DNA of 10,037 nt from positions 1 to 10,037 of the forward strand of contig JWZX01001591.1 of NCBI GenBank assembly GCA_001275005.1, in the 5' to 3' direction. Within the stretch, counting starts at the first letter, position 1. Every line of letters begins with the position of its first letter. Both the position numbers and the translations under genes were made by a program. Under the pieces are notes generated by a model that had not been told where the DNA came from, did no database searches, and worked only from the letters and a program-made list of their open reading frames with translations. The DNA comes from Chrysochromulina tobinii. Its lineage: Eukaryota > Haptophyta > Prymnesiales > Chrysochromulinaceae. This document shows positions 1 through 6,033 of this stretch, in pieces.

Positions 1-126
1 GGCGGCGCCCGACACGGCGCGCCGCCGAGCCGCACCGAGCCACGGCGTCCCACGGCCGAGCTCGCGGGAGATGCGGCCGAGCTCGCGGGAGATGAGGTCG
101 ACAAGCTTCGGCGGGAGATTGCCGAG
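1..126 (+). CDS. Partial exon, coiled coil with a 21-bp heptad repeat
   Basis: The window opens inside this exon in frame 1. The first 16 or so codons are Gly/Ala/Arg/Pro-rich. Then comes helical sequence that includes AELAGD twice and VDKLRREIAE. The two copies of the seven-residue unit are encoded by a near-perfect 21 bp tandem repeat at 53-94, so one DNA unit equals one heptad. The exon closes at GAG followed by donor gtgcgc at 127. The frame agrees with the downstream exons after the 127-328 intron. Confidence 0.6.
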
Positions 127-3100
127 GTGCGCGGAGTTTCGTCGCATGCCGATGAGTGCGCCTGATGACCTCTGATGGCACCCTGATGACCTCTGATGGC
201 GCCTGATGACGTCTGATGGCACCGTGGTCAACGGATTGTTTGCCTGATGACGTCTGATGAGCGCTGATGACGCCCCTAATTGAGCTGATGACGTCTGATG
301 AGCGCTGATGACGCCCCTAATTGGGCAGGTACGCACCGCTTACGACGACGCGAGGCGACGGGCGGAAGAGGAGGCGAGGTGAGACTGGAATCTCTCGGAC
401 CCTTGATTGCGCTTGATGACCCTTGATTGCGGCGCTTAATGACCCTTGATTGCGTCCCTCATCAGATGGCATGAGGAGTCTCTCGCAGCCTCGCTCGCCC
501 AACGATCGAATGAGCGGGAGGAGACGCGGCAGCTGCTGCGGGCGGCGGAGGCGAAGATGCTTGAGGCTCGGGGCTTCTCGCAAGCGGTGGGTGTCGTTAA
601 TTGCCTCATGATTGCCTCTGATTACCCTCAGATGCTCGAGGCTCGGGGCTTCTCGCAAGCGGTGGGTGTGCCCCTGATTGCCTCTGATTGTGCTTGATGG
701 GCCTTGATGACGTCGAGTAGGCGGGCCGAGGACATCTCCCCTAATGACACCTCCCCTAATGACACCTCCCCTAATGACACCTCCCCTAATGACACCTCCC
801 TAATGACACCTCCCCTAATGACCTCCCCTAATGACACCTCCCCTAATGACCTCCCCTAATGACCTCCCCTAATGACACCTCCCCTAATGACCTCCCCTAA
901 TGACCTCCCCTAATGACCTCCCTAATTTGGCAGGTGAGCCTCGAATTAGAGGCCAAAGTCTCCGAGCTGCACGAGGCCAGAGCCGACCTCAAGGCCGCCC
1001 GTAAGGCCGCCGCGCGCGCACAGGTGAGTCTCGTCAATGGCCACTGATTGCCATTGATTGACATTGGCCCTTGATGGACCTTGATGGACCTTGATGGACT
1101 TTGATGGACCTTTCCGCCACCCGTAAGGCGACCGTCGCGCACGTGGGCGAGCCACCGCGCCCCCCTGCCCTTGCATGCACGCGCTCACCACGGCGCGACC
1201 CCCCTTCCGCCGCACTTCCCCACAGGTGGAGCACCAGGGACGCCTCGCGGCGCTCGAGGCCGTGCACGAGGCGGCCCTCGTGGACGCCCGCGACGGCGCG
1301 CTCGCCCAGAACGTCGCCGACCAGAACCGGTTGACGAAACTGGCCGCCGACCACCTGCGCGCGCTCCACTCGGCGGACGAGCTCAACACGGCGCTCCGTT
1401 CCGAACTGGCCGAGGTACGTTGATCCTAATTAGGAGCAGCTGCCCTTTTGCATGCATGCACGTGCTCACCACAGCGCCCCCCTCCCGCGCCCTTGTCGCG
1501 GTGTCGCCTTTGCTCGGAAGGCGCGTGTGGAGGCGGCAGCCTGGGCGGACGAGGCGCGCGTGGCGCACGCGGGAGGGCAGTGCTTGGTGGCCGAGCTCGC
1601 GGGCCTCGAGATGCTCTATGAGCGCGCCTCGGGGCACGAGCTGTACAATCTCGAGCTATCTCGCAAGCAGGTGCGGGGGTGATGGCCGCTGATGACCTTC
1701 GATGACCTCCGATGACCTCCGATGACCTCCGATGACCTCCGATGGACGCTGACGAGATAGGAGTGCCTCTGATTGCGCCTTCCCATCGCATCAGCTCACT
1801 CTATCTCCTCCTCTCTCTCCTCCTCCTCTCGTAGGCGTCGGTGGCCACGCAGGCGGCGGCTACAGCTGAGGGCCGTGCTGCCGCCGCCGAGATCGAATTG
1901 CTCCGAACGCGTGCGAAGCTCTTGGGTGCCGAGGAGAAATACGCAAGGGTGGAGCGCGAGGCGGCGGCGGTGCTCACGGCGGCGCGTGAGGCTCACATGA
2001 ACGCGCTGCAGGAGGTGCGCTGAGTGCCGCATGATGGCCTCATCAGCCTGAGTGCTCCTTCTCATTAGCCTGAGTGCTCCTTATCATTAGCCGGAGTGCT
2101 CCTCCTCATCAGCCTGAGTACTCCTTCCGCATGTGCCTGCTTCCTAATTAGGTACGAGATGAGGCGGCGCGTGATCGCGAGCGGCTCGCGTCGCAATCAG
2201 ACTCATTACGATCGGAGCTGCAGCAGGTTCGTCAGGAGGTTGCAGAAGGAGATGGCCCGCAGATTGCGTCTCTGAGTGCGTCTCTGATTGCATGCTGAGG
2301 ACCTCCCTAATTTGGCAGGCGCGTCAGAAGATGCAGGAGATGGCGGTCCGTGCTGACGAAGTTCGCCTCAAGCTGATGAAGGACGAGCAGGTGACTGATG
2401 ACCCCTGATGACTCCTGATGGCATCTGATGATGACCGCTGATGACCTGATTGCTCCCTGATTGCGCCCTTCTCGCGCCCCTCTCGGTCGCAGGAGCGCTC
2501 GACGATGAGCTCGCAGGAGCACGCGGCGGCCGAGTTCTCGCTCCGATCTCGCGTGGCGGAGCTCGAGGTGACGAACCACAATCTCGCGCAGGAGAGATCG
2601 GGGCTGCTCGCGCGCGCGGCCACGGCGGAGCAGCATCTCCGCGCCGAGATTGCAGCTCATCAGGGCTCGCAGGCCGAGCTCTCGGAGATGCAATCTCTGC
2701 TGAGCTCCGAGGCGGGTGCCCGACGCGGCGCGCAGGAGGCGGCGGCGAAGGCGGCGCGCGACGCGGCAGAGCACGCTGGCCTGGCAGCGGAGGCACGGGC
2801 TCGGGCTCAGGCGCTCCAGTCGGAGGTGAGCGAGATTGCGATCTCAGTGGCCCCTTGATTGCGTCCCTCATCTGATTGATTGCGTCCCTCATCAGGTGAC
2901 CGAGCTGCGGACTCGGCTCGATCGCGCCGTCGCAGCACAGCAGCAAGAGAGCGTCTCTCAAGTGATCCACTTGCAGGGGGCGGTCGCGTCGGCGCTCGCG
3001 ACGGCGCAGGTGACTGATTGCGTCTGATTGCGTCTGATCTGAGATGGTGGAGCTCTGATGACCACTGTCGCTCAGGGCCATGGAGTGCCACTGATTGCCG

Positions 3101-6002
3101 CTGATGGCCGCTGATGGCCACTGATGGAGCTCAATACGACGCGCTGACCGAGGCGCGCTGTTCACATTCACAGGCGCGGGAGGAGGCGGCGGCAAAGGCT
3201 GCGGAGCATCGACTAGCGCGTGTCACCTCGTCGATCGAACTCGATCGTCACTCCGTGCAGGTGAGTCTCGTTCATGGCCTCTTGATTGCCCTCTGATGGC
3301 TCCTCTGAGTGCACCTCTGATGACCCCCTGAGTGTGAATGACCCCCTGAGTGTGAAATGTGATCGGATCTCGTTCACATTCACAGTCGCAGCTGAGCGAG
3401 GCGGAGGCGGCGCGCACGAAGGCGGAGGCGCAGCTCGAGCAATCTCGTCGGGATGCGGCGGCGGAGGGGCGCCGGCTGCGAGAGCAGGTGCGATCTCGCT
3501 GATGGCCTCTGATTGCCTCCACTGATTGCCTCCCTCATCGAGAGCAGGTGCGATCTCGCTGATGGCCTCTGATTGCCTCCACTGATTGCCTCCCTCATCG
3601 AGAGCAGGTGCGATCTCGCTGAGGGCCTCTGATGGCCTCCACTGATGGCCTCCACTTGATTGCCTCCACTGATCGCCTCCACTGATTGCCTCTCATCGGG
3701 CTCCTCCCTAATTTGGCAGGTGGCGCGTCTCGAGGCGCACGAGGAGTCCCTCGCCGCGCGCCTGATGAGCGTCGAGATGAGCGCCGAGGAGCAGCGGCGG
3801 CAGTACGAGCGGCGGCTGCTTGAGGCGACGGAGCTGCTGCGGAGCGCCCAACACGACGCGGCGCGCGCGGGCGAGCAGGAGCGCTCGGCGCATGAGGCGC
3901 AGGTGAGATTGGATCTCCACTGATGACACGACTGATGAACGCCACTGATGACCTCCCTCATCGGAAGAGGAGGCGAGATGAGATTGGATCTCCACTGATG
4001 ACGCCACTGATGACACCACTGATGAAGCCACTGACGACACCGCGGATGACACCACTGATGACACGACCGATGACACGACCGTGACACCACTGACGACACC
4101 GCTGATGAGCTCCCTCATCACGCAGGTGAAGCAGCTCCGAGCTCAGATCGAGATCGCGGCCGCCAACGCTGCCGCCATGGCGCACGCGCACAGGCTCCAC
4201 ACCGCCGATCAGGCCACGCTGCGCGCGCTGCTACCGTCCGCTCACGATGGCGCTCACGACGGCGCGCCGTCCTCGCCGTCGCCCAACTGTGGAACTGCGC
4301 TGCTGCCCGCGTCGCCCTCGATGCATGCGGCGGGCGCGTCGTCATGGGCGGCCGTTACGCCCTCGGGCTGGGCGGCGGCGCCCGCCACGACGCCGATGGC
4401 GCCCGCCACGACGCCCCAAAGGCGAGCACCCCAATGGGGCGACGGGGGCAGCGCCGTGCCGGGCACGTACGACGCGGCCAGTTTCGTCAGCCGCGAGCTC
4501 ATCGAGGCGAATCTGCGCGCGCTCGAGATCGCGGACGAAGCGCGCGAGCATGCATCGAAGCTGCACAAGGCGGAGGCGGCGCTCGAGACGGCGCGCGCGG
4601 AGGCGGCGGCGGCGCGTGCGGCGCTCGAGGTTGAGCGGCGTGAGCGCTCCGATTGGCAGGTGAGTGATTGCGACTGATTGCGACTGATTGCGACTGATTG
4701 CGACTGATTGCGGCTGGAGGTTGAGCGGCGCGAGCGCTCCGACTGGCAGGTGAGTGATTGCGTCTGATTGCGACTGATTGAGACTGATTGCTCTCGGATT
4801 GCGACTCATTGCGACGGATGGCCACTCATTGCCACTAATTGCCACGAATTGCCACTAATTGCCCACGTCATCAGGTCAAGGAACGGGGCGCGATGCTCGA
4901 AGAGGCGCGAACGTACGTGATTGCGCCTGATTGCGCGCTGAGTGCGCCCTGATTGCGCCCTGAGTGTGCCCTGAGTGCGCCCTGATTGCGCGCGCCTGAT
5001 TGCGGCAGGTACGTGCTCGCCGAGGCGCATGCCTTCGACACGAAGCTCGTGCGCATGCAGGAGCGCTCTGACGAAACCGAGGCGGCGCTGCACGAGCGGC
5101 TCGCGAGCGGCGAGCTCGAGGCGCGCAATCTCCGGGCCGAGCTCGCGGAGATGGCGCGCTCGCATCTGGCGGCGAGATCGCACCTCGAGCAGCGCGGCGA
5201 GATCGAGATCGCGCTGCTCGCGAGCGAGCTCGCGGCGCGCGAGATGAGCCTCGAGATGGCGATCTCGATCTCGCTCAAGGAGATGCGCGAGAAGGCGGCG
5301 GCCGAGGCGGCCGAGGCGCGCGTCGCCTCGCACGCCCAAAAAGGCAAGATGCACGCGCTCGAGACGACGCTCAATGCCGAGATCGCGCACCTCCGCTCGG
5401 AGCTCGACGCGATCTCGCGCGCGGCGGCGGCGGCGCACGTGGCCGAGACGACGCTCGGCGCGGAGATTGCGGAGATCGAGGAGGACGCGGCCGTTGGGCA
5501 GATGCGACGCTGGTGGCGCCAGGAGAGTCCGTGGAAGCGGTGCGCCTGATGACGTCTGATTGCGGCTGGTGGTGTCTGATTGCGGCTGGTGGTGTCTGAT
5601 TGCGTCTGATTGCGTCTGATGACGTCTGATTGCGCCTGATGACGCCTGATTGCGTCTGATTACGTCTGATTGGCTCTCGGATGACCTCTGATGGCGTCCC
5701 TCATCAGGTACGCGAGCGACAGCGAAGCGGCGCTCCATGTGGCCATGGGTGAACGCAGTCGAGCCGGCGCTCCATATTTGGGTTCCGCCGGCGGCGGCGA
5801 TCCATATTTGGGTTCGGAGGCGGTGCGGCGCGAGCACCTGGCCGCGGTTCGTCAAGCCATCGCTGAGGGCGACGCGGCGGTCGCGAGGGGCGCCCAGCAC
5901 GGCGCCCCGTACGGTGCCAGCGCCCAGCACGGCGCGAGCCCCCCGCGAAGCTTGATGGAGGGTCAGCGGCTCGGGATGCCTTTGCTGCTGACGAAGGCCG
6001 AG

Positions 6003-6033
<31 letters not shown>

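Noticed and set aside
127-328. Hammerhead ribozyme core (CTGATGAG)
   Set aside because: CTGATGAG occurs, but no GAAA box or pairing stems lie at the required distance in the introns.
446-466. ATG at 446 as a gene start
   Set aside because: The frame begins within the intron CTGATTG units; the exon upstream joins in phase 2 at 466, so this is an internal exon.
736-933. CRISPR-like array
   Set aside because: Units are 13-15 bp with no unique spacers, in a eukaryotic intron; it is a minisatellite.
1171-1692. 173-codon Arg/Pro-rich frame
   Set aside because: It is out of register with exons 1226-1414 and 1521-1670, which are helical and joined in phase; it reads across an intron.
2368-3195. 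275-codon minus-strand open frame
   Set aside because: It is opposite exons with clear coiled-coil coding and introns; its peptide is Arg/Pro/Ser-rich low complexity.
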